Origin: Dryas octopetala
Lineage: Eukaryota; Streptophyta; Magnoliopsida; Rosales; Rosaceae
Assembly: GCA_963921425.1 (NCBI GenBank)
Contig: OY992838.1
Span: 14,694,001 to 14,758,000 of the forward strand
Length of the DNA: 64,000 nt
Reading direction: 5' to 3'
The notes under the pieces are model-generated. The model was not told the origin of the DNA, made no database searches, and saw only the letters and a program-made list of their open reading frames with translations. How positions within the stretch are numbered: the first letter of the stretch is position 1; each line of letters opens with the position of its first letter. The translations under genes were made by a program, and so were the position numbers. Of the stretch, positions 36,170 to 49,013 are shown in pieces.

Positions 36170-37394
36170 CGTGGCAATAATTACAGTGGCATTAATACTA
36201 GATATGAAGTTCCTTTTCTATTGTTTTGAAAAAGAAAGAAAAACAATGTACTTTTACAATTTAATGCATTCTTTTATCAGTCCAAGAAGGCTGTATGACA
36301 TTTATTTTCTGATTGGTTTAGCAACCATTTGTTTAGACAGGTGCAGTGAATGATGAGGGGTGCTTTTCACTTTTGAATTCATGAAAATGCTTTCTTAAAA
36401 TTAAAAGGAAAATAGACTTCCTAGACAGGTAGACTTTAAATATATCTGTAATTCCTAAACCAGTTTTAAGCTTCCCACATTTGTGTGAGTGAAAATGATT
36501 AATCATATAATGGCTGGTGAAAATGGAACAGAGTTAGCCCAGTCTCAAGGGCAATAAAGAAAGGTCCTAGCAAAGCACTGGCTATAGTCATCCATTGATA
36601 AGCTTTCTTTTTTCAAATTTGTTAATGTTAGTTATATATATTTTGTGCTGGGCAAGTTAATTTTTTGATGGACTTACCATATCAAAGTTTCTATTTCATT
36701 TGAGAATTTTTTTCTCCTTGCAACAAAGAGAGGTTTACTGTCAAACTTTGCTCTTCCCAGCTTTTAGCACCTCTTGTTAGCGCATATAGATATGAGGGAG
36801 ATGAGGTGAACATGACTCTGGAAAAATCAGAGGCTAAGATACTCCATGAAAAGATCTCTGAGAAGGCCTACAATCATGAGGATATTATCAGGATGTTGGC
36901 TACACGGAGCAAAGCACAAATCAATGCATCTCTCAATCACTACAAAAATGAATTTGGGAATGATATCAGTAAGGTATGGAAGGGTTTAGATATTGGTTTT
37001 GTGTTTCAAGACTTTTCTTAAGGATTAAATGCTTAAGTTGTATAGTTAGTACTAACAAAATCATGATTGGTTGACCAAGATGATGACCTTTGCTTCATTT
37101 CTCATCATTGTTGTTGTAAAAATCCGTCTAGGCCTTTTTAGAAGGAACATTAAAAGGAAGAAAAGAAACCTGGATGGATATGGCAACCTTAAAAGGCTTA
37201 CTCTAATTTCTTAGAATTTTGTTTTTGTAAGTGTAATGCATTGCATACCTCCTTTCTTATATTTCAAGAGGTTTGGATTTGATGAATGTTTCTATGTACA
37301 AGACTTGAAAGCTGACCCCAAGGATGAGTACCTTGCAATACTGAGGACCACAATGAAGTGCTTGATTTGCCCTGAGAAGTATTTTATAATATGA
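36170..37394 (+). pseudogene. annexin 3' half (exons 4-5), pseudogene
   Basis: Exon 4 (36761-36973, 213 bp, AG and GT borders intact) encodes [20 protein letters not shown] through [18 protein letters not shown], the third annexin repeat. Exon 5 (about 37311-37394) encodes DLKADPKDEYLAILRTTMKC and ends ...CPEKYF, then hits a stop, so the fourth repeat and C-terminus are missing. Upstream (36165-36200) is the annexin promoter piece joined directly to intron 3 sequence (36240-36480), so exons 1-3 were deleted here. Together with 10340-11832 this accounts for most of one annexin, but neither half can make one. Confidence 0.88.
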
Positions 37395-37591
37395 AATAAA
37401 TAGTTGCCTTCAGTAAACTTGAAGTTGTTAGAGTAGGGGTTTAATCTCTTTTTTTACTTTTGTATATTAGACAGCGGTCCTTGATTAGATAATATGAAAT
37501 AAATAGTTGCCTTCAGTAAACTTGAAGTTGTTAGAGTAGGGGTTTAATCTCTTTTTTTACTTTTGTATATTAGACAGCAGTCCTTGATTAG
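37386..37591. repeat. two direct 103-bp copies
   Basis: 'ataatatgaaataaatagtt' begins at 37386 and again at 37489. The two units are identical except for one base (cggtcc versus cagtcc). The first copy starts within the truncated annexin exon 5. Confidence 0.95.
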
Positions 37592-38778
37592 CTCCTGTTC
37601 TGTGTTATTTCATAACGATCATCAGAAAAATGAAAAATTTAACGTCATTCACATAGTTGAGATTAAAGGCATGTGTCAATGATTATGGAATCTTGTTTTT
37701 CTTGAACAATTAAAGGGCATCTGGTTCTCAATACTGAAGTGCATCTAATTCTTGCAGCTCAAGTTAAAAGTCTTGTTCAGCACCAAACCACCATGACATA
37801 ATAGATATTGATCGAAGGTCTTTGCTACGAAGTTTTCTCTTGCTTCACTTTTGTTGGTAGATGGTAGGTTTTGAAAGAGAGTCTATGTGCAATGAGTGAT
37901 TGGGTTTTCAATACCCATGGGATTTTATATTTTAAACATTTGGGAGGTGGTAGTGCGGGAATGCCCTTTATTTTTTTCTGCTTTTTTCATTTTACTCAGA
38001 TATTTTAAACATTTGGGAGGTGGTAGTGATTGGCCTTCTGCTTTTTTTTTTTTTTTTCCTTTTCTTTTCTTTTGTACAAGAGAAGGTTAAAGGGAAAAAA
38101 TGAAGGTTTTATTAACATGATGTGTTGTAACCATGCAACCATGCAATCCCCCCCTGCAAGACTACAAGCAGGGGAGCAACATGCACTGTATATAACACAA
38201 AAAACCCGATTGGCTTCAGACTTCTTAATGCCATTGATTAAGCCAAAATTGCACACTTCTTGATCAGTAACAAAATTTTCAGTTTTCACAGACATTCTAT
38301 TTCATAGCTAGGGGACCGAATTCTTAACAAATCACATTTGGTTTATTCTCTTTTGTTAGAGAACAACAACACTTCTCTGTATATATAGGCTAAAACACAC
38401 ATCAGTTCTTCAGGAGGTCCCGTGAAAAAAATCCTCTTGCAGTATGGCCTGACTGCTTCAACCGGAGAAGCATGAAGAGGGCCCTGGCATGAAGAAAAAA
38501 GATGAGAGAGACTACTGAGAGAGAGAGAGAGAGAGAGTCCATTTTAAGGTTGAAGAGGACCCTGCATGAAGAAAAAATAATTAGGACATGAGAGAGAGAG
38601 AGTGTGTGTGTGTTATAAATCACTTTTAAACAAAACTAAGCCCAGCCCACCTTGAAAAACAAAACGACACCACCCTTCGTTCTCTCTCTGGTCTCTCGTT
38701 CTGTCTTAACTCTCAGTCTCAGCTCTCACTCTCTCTCACCAGAAATCTAAATCATCGCCTTCAATCTTTATTTTCAGC
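37592..38778. other. intergenic DNA with small repeats
   Basis: A 29-bp direct repeat (attttaaacatttgggaggt) occurs at 37927 and 38000. Also present are a T run near 38042-38058 and a GA run near 38516-38537. 38639-38655 holds two GCCCA (site II-like) motifs ahead of a pyrimidine-rich leader. No convincing protein gene. Confidence 0.45.
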
Positions 38779-39143
38779 ATGGGCAGGTATTTCTCTTGAA
38801 TCTTTTCTCTTCTTTTTTGTTTCTAATTTAATTTAGGTTTAAATGTTTGAGGCTGAATTTAGGGATTCTAATTGTGTGTGAATTTAGCTAGGGTTTATAT
38901 TTGAGTATTAAGGTTAGGTTTAAATGTGAGAACTGAGAACCCCATTTGAATTTAGGGATTAAATTTAGGAATTTTTTATTTTGTTGGATTTTATGCCCCA
39001 ATGACCAGACCCATACCCATTTCAATATCACCCGAATTCTTAACAAATCACATTTGTTTTTTTTTAAAACATATAGGTTCTTGTTCTCCATTGCCAACGA
39101 TCAGCTTCTGGTGACGAGCAGGAAGAAAGAGCAAGTCCATTAG
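38779..39143 (+). CDS. possible small two-exon gene (24 residues)
   Basis: ATGGGCAG (38779-38786) is followed by a GT donor, and 39077-39143 follows a TATAG acceptor. Joined in phase they read MGRFLFSIANDQLLVTSRKK plus four residues and a stop. The exon 1 leader is pyrimidine-rich, begins with AAAACGACACC, and is preceded by GCCCA motifs, as in promoters of housekeeping plant genes. I do not recognise the peptide. It may be a real small protein, the remnant of a larger gene, or a non-coding transcript. Confidence 0.3.
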
Positions 39144-39983
39144 TCCAGTTGACTTGTATTGTATATTTATATGCCTTCTTGTTACTTAGTAAAGTATAAC
39201 TTGTATCTGTATAGTCTCCAGTTGCTGAATAGCACAAGCCATGGGCCAATGGCCATAAAAGCAATCATAGAATTCTAGTAAAAAGAAGACGAAGTTTGGT
39301 CTCGTAAAGTGTGAGAGAGTATATGATGTCCGAGCATATGGACACATATTTCATTTGTCAATGCATATGTGATCAACTTGATTGATGTGGGATTGCTTGT
39401 AAATTTCAGGTGCCAAGTTTTGTAAGCTCAATCTTAAGTGTTGGAAGTGGAAGTTTGGAAACCAAGTTGTATATTTCATTATTGCTGGTTTGGAAAGCTT
39501 CAAAATTCAATCTTAAATTCTTAGTTGCATATTGCTAGAAATAAGGTTGCTAGGTGTATATTTTCTGTTTATTAATGAAATTTCCTTGTACTGTCAAGGT
39601 ATTTTTTAGCCCACCCCAGTTTCAGATCCTGGATCCGTCCCTGATGGCAAACCGATTGACTTGGCTTATACCCAGTGCAAAACCATTTCCAACCATATCT
39701 CCCAATCTTTTCTAGCATACCCACTTCTCCCAATCATTCTCTCCAAACCAATCAGCATGGCCTCTGTATACACAGCTTGGATTGATCATTTTGGGATGTG
39801 TTTGATCAATTAGCACCCAGCCATCTCCACCCAAGCAGCAGGCACTACACGTGTTTGACGAATTGCTCCAACCAAGTGAATTGTCTCAAATGCCACCCAA
39901 CGCACTTTAACACAAAATATTAATCCGGTTGGTAACAAATTTAAGCCCAAACAGTTTCTGAAGAGAAGGAACCTCTTGCAACA
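39144..39983. other. intergenic DNA upstream of the zinc-finger gene
   Basis: No open frame of note. The last ~150 bp should hold the promoter and leader of the zinc-finger gene; no clear TATA box seen. Confidence 0.45.
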
Positions 39984-42900
39984 ATGGAGGAAAACCAAAT
40001 TGAAACCGCCAAACCGTCCCAAACTCTAATCTCTTTCCCTCCTCACCGTCGAAGACACCTCAGGAGGGAAACTTACCGTACCTTGGTTTGCATACTATCC
40101 CACTGCTACAACGAGTCGCAACATTCAATTCCCTCTCAATTTGTACCTCAGGAGCTTAATCAAGGTAGTTGAATTTGCATAGCTCAGTTTTTTTTTTTTT
40201 ATACTGTTTGGTTGTTGAGAAATCGAATTTAACTTAGTGAAACTGATTTCTTCATTACTTCAGTAGCTTAGTGATTTGGAATGTTTAGTTTAAAGTTTTA
40301 GAATTTTGGTTTTTATATTTTTATAGCTAATTTTAGGTTTAATTGTGTTGTTTTACTGATTTTTATATTCTTTATTTTGTGTTAAGATAATGGCAGCAAT
40401 GAGTCAGGGCAAGCAGCTGAAAAGGAAGTGTATGAGAATGAATTGGTTGCTCCTGAGAGTGTGAAGCCTGATAATTCGGCAGCTCAACAAGTCATGACGG
40501 TTGATGAGAATTGTGATGCTAATGTTTTCCGAGAAACAATAGAGCAGATAGAAGATTTAATGATATCGGAAGAGAATGAGTATCTGTCGAAGCAAAAGGA
40601 CGCGATGGACATTGAAAATATCTTTGGAATTGGTTTTCAAGATTTGGGGTTTGGTCCTGAACAAATGCTGATGGATGAGCTCGAGCAGATTGTGAACGGA
40701 AATGAAGACAACACTCCTAAACCCTCAACCACATCATTGGATCAGAACCCGAGTGGGAACGATAAAGTTGAATTGTTTAATAACCAAGAACGTGATGACT
40801 TTCAACGCGGTGTTGCAGTGAGATCTGAAAATGTGGATCAAAAGGTTTGTGATGCCTTTGATTCGTCTTTAAATAATACTGTGGTTGGTGAAATTTCAAA
40901 TCAAAAGGAGTCTAATGAACACTACGATTCCTTGAGGACTAACACATTGGTTGTAGAGCCTATAATGCAACATAAAGGAATGGAGACTTCTGTATCTGCT
41001 GGGGGTGATACAGAAGCCTTTGATTTCTCTTTAAACAAAGACATGGTTGTTGAAGCTTCAAATCCTAGTGAATGTAACAAAGACAAAGTTCTACACAGAA
41101 AACTAATTATTTGGAAGTAGAGCATGAAATGCAGCCGAAGGATAAGGAACTGGAGAAAATAGCTTGCACCAGAAATGGGATGACTTCTCCCAACCATATG
41201 AATGATAGAGATATTGAAGAGGGAGAAATTTCTGGTGAGGACGGTACAGATGACCGATCAATAGATATGATTTTGCATGATACAGTAATGTTTGAGGAAA
41301 AGAAGGTCAATGAGGTGCAAATATGTAAAGATGTAATTGGTAGAAAAGAGCACCCTTGTAAGGAAGCAAATGGAATATATTTTGACTATGATTCCTTTGT
41401 GGTTGATACTGCTGACAATGTAAAAAATGGTGGAGGAGTGGAACTCAGAGAAAGTAAAAGAACTGAAAACATTTGTAGACCAGGAGTTGTTAGGGGTAAA
41501 TATATGAAAGCTATAAAGGCAGATGACTTTGATCCTTTGGTAGAGAGTGGAAGAATTGAAAAGAAAAATAGCCGAGTTAGGGAGGTTATTGGCTGTCCAG
41601 CGTTTTGTACTAATAATCTACCATTGCATGAACAAATCTCAGAGAAAAATACAGCTGGAACCCATGGAATTGCATCTGAAGAAAAGGTATTTTTTTCACT
41701 TGTGTATTTTCTTTTCCTTAGATGCATGTCCATATATTCTGTTTTCTTTTCGTAAATTCTGTATACTCGTACCAATGTAGCTGTTGGCATGGTACATTTT
41801 GTGATGTATCAATATGCCACCTTCATTCTTTAGAGTTGCTGCTTAATTCATTGAGCAGAAACTCTACCACATACATACACATTGCTCTTTTGCCAGAGAG
41901 TCTTGAGTTTGAGTTAATTTTTAGTTTGACACATTGCTCTTTTGGTCCATATGTAACCACTATGGTTTATTGGTGATCATGTGCAGTGGGATGCCGTTGC
42001 CTGTAATAAGAAAAAGCGTGGTCTTCCTTCAAAGGAATCAAAAGAAAGGAAAAAGGTATTACATATTAGTTATTACTTACATTGCAAAGAGATCTTATTG
42101 CAAATCTCTTTGGAACTCCCATTTGGAAAAGTAATTGAAAAGTTTCTCAATATGTTCAGTGCTTAAGGGCAACATATTGTAGCTGCTTGTAAATGTACAT
42201 TGATATTTATTTTTCATGAACAATGCACCTTGCAGGCAAAAGACCGAAAGAAACAAGCAGAAAAGAACAGGAAACTTGGTGTTAAAAGGCTGAAGCTGCT
42301 TCCAATACAGAAACCAAAAACTGTAAATTATTGCCGCCATTATCTAAAGGGAAGGTGCTACGAGGTTGAGCTTTCAATTCTATCAATCTTGTTGATTTAT
42401 ATTGATTTTTTAACTTTACTTTATATTTGTCCTAAAGCAGCGTGCCTTGATATTGCTTATTGCAAAAGTACTTGATTTTTGACCATACGCAGAACTGTTT
42501 TCCTCATAATTATTTCTTTGTAGAGTTGCCAAAGCAATGTCTGTTCTTTTATTTCTTTTTAAAACAATTTTGGGGTGTCAATGATCTATCATCATTTGAT
42601 TTCCTTCCCTTAGCTCTCTCCTCATTTATCATGTTTTGTTTTTGTTTTTGTTTCACAGGGTGAAAAATGCAAATTTTCACATGATATGGTGCCTCTAACA
42701 AAATCCAAGGTATGTCAATTGACTGGATTCTTAATGCTTTCTCGTGGTGCTAGTTGCTTTAATTGAAGGATTTTTTTTTAAGATCGCTTCTTTTACCACC
42801 CCCAAAATTTTCATCCCACCTCTTTGTAAAATTTTCAATTACACTTTTATCCTTCTATGAATTGCCTAAAATGACAAACATTAAACAAAAATGAAAAATG

Positions 42901-44793
42901 GAACTGGAGGCTGGCATGGCCACCATCATCCCTAACTAACTATAAAACATTAAAAAAAAAGGGTAGGCTGGGTATTTTGCAAATATTGGTGGGTGTGTTA
43001 AGCAATATGATTTTTAAAATTTTAATAGGAGGGTTAGCAAAACAGATAGGTGGGATGAGCAGAGTGGGTGGTGGTAATAGAAGTACTCTATAAATGGTAC
43101 CTAAACTCTATGAAGGATATAATGCACTTTCCTTGTCTTGTATTCTGGTGTTGCAGCCCTGCAGTTTTTTTGCACGTGGGTTATGCATGAAAGGGGATGA
43201 CTGCCCATATGATCATCAGCTTATCAAGTATCCCTGTGACAAATTTATTGCCAATTGTTTCTGCAGCAGAGGTGATAAGTGTTTGTATTTGCACAAGGTA
43301 CATTCTTGCCTGTATAAGATGCTACTTTGAGCCACTTATAATGTAAAGCCTGCTTGGTGAGTTCTATCACAGTATATTGCATGTGTAAATTAACTGACTA
43401 TATCTGCCCTGAGTTATCATTAGCTCTTACCTAATTCAGTTACTACTAAAATAAGTTATATTTTGCTGATCAAATTTACAATTTTTCTAAGATGACATCC
43501 AAGGAAGACAGTGCAACTGCTGCTTGCAAACCTGAATTGACGCCTTCCTCGGTGCAAGGTAATTCTGGATCTGCCCAAGTGAAAATCGGCTCTGCCTCCC
43601 ACAAGAATGCCCATACTCTCAGTAATACTGAACTGCAGTTGAAACAACCTGTTCTGGCTACCAAAGGAATTTGCTTCTTCTCTACTGGGAAACCATCATT
43701 AGTTCATTCTAGTATGTATAAACAAGGAGCCTTGACCCTGGATAGGAATACTGGTACCAAAGCTGGGAACCTGATAGACCAAAGTCCATCAAGTTCCTGT
43801 CAAAATTCAAATGACATTTTGATGAGAACTCCACCAGTAGTCACTCCTAAAGGAATAAATTTCTTATCATTTGGAAAAGCTTCACCAGATGATGCCAGTG
43901 GTACAAACCAAGTCTGTCATAAGACAAGCCCAAGTGTGCCAGAGACTCTTCAAAACTCGAATGGGATGCTACAAGTTAATCAACCTGCAGCAGCACCACA
44001 GGGACTAAACTTTTTTTCTTTCGGGGAAACTTCTGTAGCCAACTCTAGTAGTGGAAAACCGGTCAGCTGGGCTTCCGGTTGTGGTAATAATGGGAATCAG
44101 ACAAGCCAAAGTGTGTCCGGGACTGTTCAAAACTCGAATGGGATGCTAAAAGTTAATCAACCTGCAGCAGCACCACAGGAACTAAACTGTCCTTCATTTG
44201 GGAAAGCTTCCATAGCTAACTCTAGTAGTGAAAAACCAGTTAGCTTGGCTTCTGGTTGTGGTAACAATGGGGATCCTTGTAGCCCAAGTGTGTCCAGGAC
44301 TGTTCAAAACTCAATTGGGGTGCTTAAAGTTAATCAGCCTGCAGCAGCACCACAGGGACTAAACTTTTTTTCTTTCGGGAAATCTTCCGTAGCTAACTCT
44401 AGCAGTGAAAAACCTCTTAGCTTGGCTGCCGGTTGTGGTAACAATGAGGGTTTTCATGAGAATCAAAATAGAGTTGATAACCCTCAAAACCCAAGTGCAA
44501 TCTCACTGAAGCTGCCACATTCTCCACTTACTTCGGGTCAATCTTCAGATCACATAGCATCCAGGTTTCATAAAGACATAGACAAATCATCTCAGAGGGC
44601 ATTCTTTTCGACACTTGCATTTGCAGCAAAGTATGAAACCAAAAGGATGAATCAGTCAATTGGTTCTACCAGTACTCAGGTTGATAGGGACACTAAGAAT
44701 AGCAGTATGAGTGAAGGTTTGCAGAATGACACTGCAAAAGCTCTTAAAATTTTGGATTTCTTGTCCGGTATTGGTAGTAAAACCAAGCAGTAG
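39984..44793 (+). CDS. CCCH zinc-finger protein, seven exons, one frame break
   Basis: Exons are 39984-40164, 40387-41686, 41987-42055, 42236-42364, 42659-42709, 43157-43297 and 43492-44793, all with GT/AG borders and matching phases. Total 3173 bp, one base short of a whole frame. The frame breaks at the A run 41099-41102 in exon 2; all other parts are open (about 1057 residues if continuous). Three CCCH fingers lie across exons 4-6: CRHYLKGRCYEGEKCKFSH (C-x7-C-x5-C-x3-H), CSFFARGLCMKGDDCPYDH (same spacing) and C-x8-C-x5-C-x3-H starting CDKFIANCFC. A lysine/arginine-rich stretch precedes them. The last exon has repeats with SFG motifs. The layout resembles the plant C3H7/C3H65 (EMB1789-like) group, thought to bind RNA in the nucleus; that link is from memory of the family. 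Either pseudogene by frameshift or an assembly error. Confidence 0.85.
42785..43086. mobile_element. MITE in zinc-finger gene intron 5
   Basis: The left 'gcttcttttaccacc...catcccacct' and right 'aggtgggatg...ggtggtaatagaagt' ends are inverted copies at roughly 70% over about 36 bp. No clear target duplication. Confidence 0.5.
43975..44450 (+). repeat. 177-bp coding tandem repeats in the last zinc-finger exon
   Basis: Units start at 43975, 44152 and 44329 with codons for VNQPAAAPQ. Each 59-residue unit carries a LNFFSFG-type motif (CPSFG in unit 2) and ANSSSxKPxS...GCGNN. Two more diverged motifs (GICFFSTGK, GINFLSFGK) lie upstream at 43660 and 43850. Confidence 0.9.
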
Positions 44794-45468
44794 ATGCATT
44801 TGCATGGTGTTTAACAGAACTGAGTCCTACACAGGATTGGATGGCAAGAAGGGGCTCCTCCTGCAGCCAGAGTTAAGATTTTTGTTTCTTCAGTTTCGTA
44901 AAATATACAAGGCTAACAAGTAGCATCTCGCTTGCCCTTCTATTTTCAGCAGCTTTTGAAAAGGTACAGTTTAGATTTTTTTACCTGTGAACAGTATTTT
45001 CTTATATGCTGAGGCAACCGCGCGGATAATAGGTCAAGGCTAACTTGGATATAACAGCTAGTGTTTGAACTTTGAACACCCATCACCCTATAGTTACTGA
45101 CAATTAATTATGTTAAAATTATAGTTATATATACGGCATTTGTCATATTTTACTTGTAAAATTTTAATACACTAATATAATAAATTCATACACAAATTTT
45201 AAGAAAAAACAATCTTAAATTCTAAAAATATGATATTACTGCTAAAAAAATTCTCTTATAAGCAAGAGAATCTTATTAATAGCATAGTACTAATTAACAT
45301 TTACATGAGCCCAAAGTTGGATTGAAAGGAAAGAATTTAAACACTTGGAACTATTTTGTCAATGAAATTCTTGTGGAGGAGCTTTTTTATCATTTTCGTC
45401 CATTATTATGGTTAACATGGATTAGTTCAGCCTTTTAAAATCACCAATAATGGGAGTAAATTTTTACT
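44794..45468. other. 3' flank of the zinc-finger gene
   Basis: AT-rich DNA without a gene. Confidence 0.45.
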
Positions 45469-46186
45469 GTGCGTTTGGATGAAGTAGTTTGAAACTACTA
45501 AGGAATTCACAAATGACAAGAATTTAAAATGATGTGATTTAAAATTTTATAATATTTAAATTCTCTTGTTTGAATAATATGTAAATATAATTGAATTTAA
45601 ATACGGAATTAATAGTAGTTTTATTTTTGATGCATCAATTATAAAAGAGTGATGGTAATGGTAGCAACAATAAAAATGATGTTTGTGGTGAGTTGATAAT
45701 AGTGGTAGGGGTGATGGTCCATGGGCGGTGGGAAAAATGGTGATGGCGAAAATTGGGGTGTTGGTGGTGGCAGCGGTGGCGGTGACGACGATGGTGGTGA
45801 TGGTGGTGGCAGCGGCAATGTTGATGGTGATGGTGGCGTGCGGCGACAGTGGTGGTGGCGGTGTCAATGGTGGTGGCAGCAGCGGGGTGGTGTCAGTGGT
45901 GGTGGTAGCGACGACATGGTGATAGTGGTGGTGGTATTGTGATTAATTGTAAAAGTAATGGGTGGACACGACTTATTATTCTTTTGTAAAAATTAAAATT
46001 TTGAAAATGACATCAATTTGGGTGAAATTTAAAGTTGGAATTTAGAGCCCTCAAATCTAAAGTTTGCCACATAGAATTTACAAAATTTTGTATTTATGGA
46101 CTCAAACAAAGAAATTAGAGTATGTAATTTTTTAAATGTTGAATTTTGTTTAAATTTCAAGTTTTTTTTTTTTCATCCAAACACAC
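45469..46186. mobile_element. ~718-bp inverted-repeat element with GGT-rich core
   Basis: The left end GTGCGTTTGGATGAA and the right end TTTCATCCAAACACAC are inverted repeats. The core (about 45720-45940) is GGT/GGC-rich and produces false glycine-rich frames. A related copy in the opposite orientation appears at about 62520-63355. No target duplication was found. Confidence 0.6.
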
Positions 46187-46285
46187 CAACGAGTGTATAC
46201 ACTCATTTGTTATATTTATTTATTAGCTTTTTATCACAAATAGTCTCTCAATTTTAACAAAAATATCAATTTGGTCCTTAAAGTG

Positions 46286-46459
46286 GGGTTGAGATCTCCT
46301 GTCTCCAATCATCATGTCCCTTCATGTCCCCTTTCTTAGCTTTTTTGGGCCCTTTCTTAATTCTTGTTTTGTTTAAAAAACATATTTATTTTTTCAAAAA
46401 ATTTTAAGAGAGGGGATAGGGAGGGACATGGGGAATTTGGGACATAAGATCTCTACCCC
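46286..46459. mobile_element. 174-bp MITE with 8-bp target duplication
   Basis: The ends GGGTTGAGATCTC... and ...AGATCTCTACCCC are inverted, and ttaaagtg flanks it at 46278-46285 and 46460-46467. It splits a sentence of older repeat DNA ('caatttggtcc...cattttactt'). An 8-bp duplication suggests hAT. Confidence 0.7.
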
Positions 46460-46892
46460 TTAAAGTGCATTTTACTTAATGTGGTCTTTCATATTTACCA
46501 CTACTCATCAATGTTGTTTGTTCTGTTCAATTCCATTTGAATTGCCATAGAAAATCTCACACGTAAAGAGGTCCAGTGGGCCTCACCCAACCCAGATGGT
46601 GGACCTGTACTGGAGCCTTATTAGTACTTACAGCAATCTATTTAATAGGAGTTCCAATTGTATACAATTGTACGTTCACCCTAAAAAATATTATGCATAA
46701 GAATTCACAAATTAGTAAAATTACCGAAATTAATTAGGACTAGATATTCTTCCATAAATAGACAAATACCAGATTAGATTTTGGTTGTTCTTCTCTGCAT
46801 GTAGGCTTTCACAATTTTTTACGTCCGGATAGAATAGAGCGCCGTTTAAATTTACTTTTTGTCCACAAAGGCCGTTTAATTAGTTACTAATT

Positions 46893-47093
46893 CAGTAATG
46901 CTAGACATCCCACATTTTTATACCATAATTTCATACAACCTTATGTGGCAATTTACATGGCATTCATGCATTGGACACTAAAAAATAAAAACAAAAATCC
47001 AAAAAGAAAAAGAAAAACTTTGTCCAGTAAAATAATGACACGTAAGATGGTATAAAAATATGGTATAAGAATGTGGTAAATATAGCATTATTT
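46893..47093. mobile_element. 201-bp Mutator-like MITE
   Basis: The left cagTAATGCTAGA and right TATAGCATTAttt are inverted. The arms share a 'ttataccata' motif. The 9-bp ttactaatt flanks it at 46884-46892 and 47094-47102. Confidence 0.75.
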
Positions 47094-47102
47094 TTACTAA
47101 TT

Positions 47103-47792
47103 TAGGAGAAGTCAAATAAGGGAGCCAAATTGGTTACCAACTTACCAATCAATAAGGTCTAATAATAAAAACATTTGGACCACATTTCATGTATCATATC
47201 ACTCTAATAGTGAGATTCACTTTTCCAAAAATTTATCTTGGGTAGTCATATATAACACCGTCATCTGGTATAATAAATCTACGGTTATGTATAAGATGGG
47301 TGAAGGATGAGTCCGCCCATATTATAACGGGTGCATTGATTACACCATGTGACGACAATGTTACGTTATACATAATAATTTGTCCTCTTATACAAATTAA
47401 TCTCATCTTTATTAGTGATATGACACACAAAATGATAAATGAATCACACTTATATTAGTAACATATGCACCATTGTGGTACATATATGAATATATATATA
47501 CATATATATATGGTCTAACCATCCAAAATTCCAGAAAAAAATTTACAATTTATTTGCATATGGCATTGGCAAAGAAACACGTACCTTGAATTAATATATT
47601 AGAAGCATAACCAAATATATATATATGTGATTAATAGAACAACAAAGCATTAAAACCAACAAGTTTTGTGCAAATTAATGGGTTTGAAGGGGCTAATATC
47701 ATCAAATAATAAGTCCACACATCTAACAGAGAGCACCATTAATAATAAGCTTCAACTCAAATGCATATATTCAATTTCATGCAACCAAATAT
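47103..47792. other. intergenic DNA, 3' side of the RDM1-like gene
   Basis: AT-rich with short TA runs. The terminator/polyadenylation region of the minus-strand gene should lie here. No other gene seen. Confidence 0.45.
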
Positions 47793-48931
47793 TTAGATGA
47801 GGGGATAACCTCGATCATCAACAAAAGCATGGTAGCCAGGGTCAGAAAGCCAGAGCTTAGCCAGATGAATGTGAGAAGTGAAACCTCTATGGATTGCTTC
47901 AACATCCCAGATGGTACTTTCAGCTTTCCTTGAATGAATAAAGTTGTTCATTGGCTTCTCTTCATCCATAGTGCCAATTCTTGACTGATCCCACTGCTTC
48001 ACAAGAACATGAGTCAGATAGTGCAATGGTTGATTATAAAATTGCTCCATGGACTTGACTAATGCATGCCAAGTGATGAAGATAGCCTTCGACCTGCGAA
48101 GCGATGGGACTGAAATCTGGTGCATGTGTTCTTGATAATCTTGTGCAAGATTCAGTACAACTTCTACATCAAAAAATCATTCTTGTTGTAAATTTCATAG
48201 TAATGGAAGAACTAAAATTTGATAAAAGTTAAATGCATATATTTGGTTGCATTCGGAGGGAATTGAACACCAAACCTATCCTAATCCATTATCGTAGTTA
48301 CATGTATTGCTTTGAGTTTTAGATATATATGGTTCATGTACTGTCTAATTTCCAATTTCCAAATCAATATAGTACTATTCCCTAGTCATAGTGCCTATTT
48401 CGAGTACTATACTGTGAGTCAACTAGTGAGATTCAATTGCATTATCAATTATTCAAGTTAATTTAAGTTTGATTTCTGATCAATGGTATAGTTTGTGGGC
48501 TTCACAATCATCATTTCAAATAGGCTTATTAGCGCCAATGTCCTCTGAAACTAATTTTCATTTTCACTTTGTCCCCTGAAACTTCATTCATCTCACTTCC
48601 CCTTCCCCCCCCCCCCCCGGTGCGAACTTTACAAACCCTTTCAGTACGTTCACCCTATTCCGTCAAGTCCATCATGAGCTTCGTGAAAAAAGATGACGTG
48701 GTGCTTACATAGATGTGCATTTTGGTATGTAAGACGCCGAGTGCACAAAAGATTAATGAAAAATGATTTTAAAACTTAAGACAAAAATTAAAATTCAATT
48801 AAAACTTAATTTTTAATCAAATTAAAAAACAACCCAAATCCCCCACCCCAAACCCAGCCGCCGGCCCCCCACCGGGAAATCCTCTTCCAAGCCAACCACC
48901 GCACCCCACCAACCCAGCCACCAAGCCTCCC

Positions 48932-49013
<82 letters not shown>

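Noticed and set aside
38005..38295. Cysteine-containing 96-codon minus-strand frame
   Set aside because: No signal peptide or conserved spacing, and its end runs into a poly-A/T tract.
45721..45942. Glycine-rich frame that could be mistaken for a glycine-rich protein
   Set aside because: Lies within the GGT-rich core of an inverted-repeat element; all phases are open because of composition.
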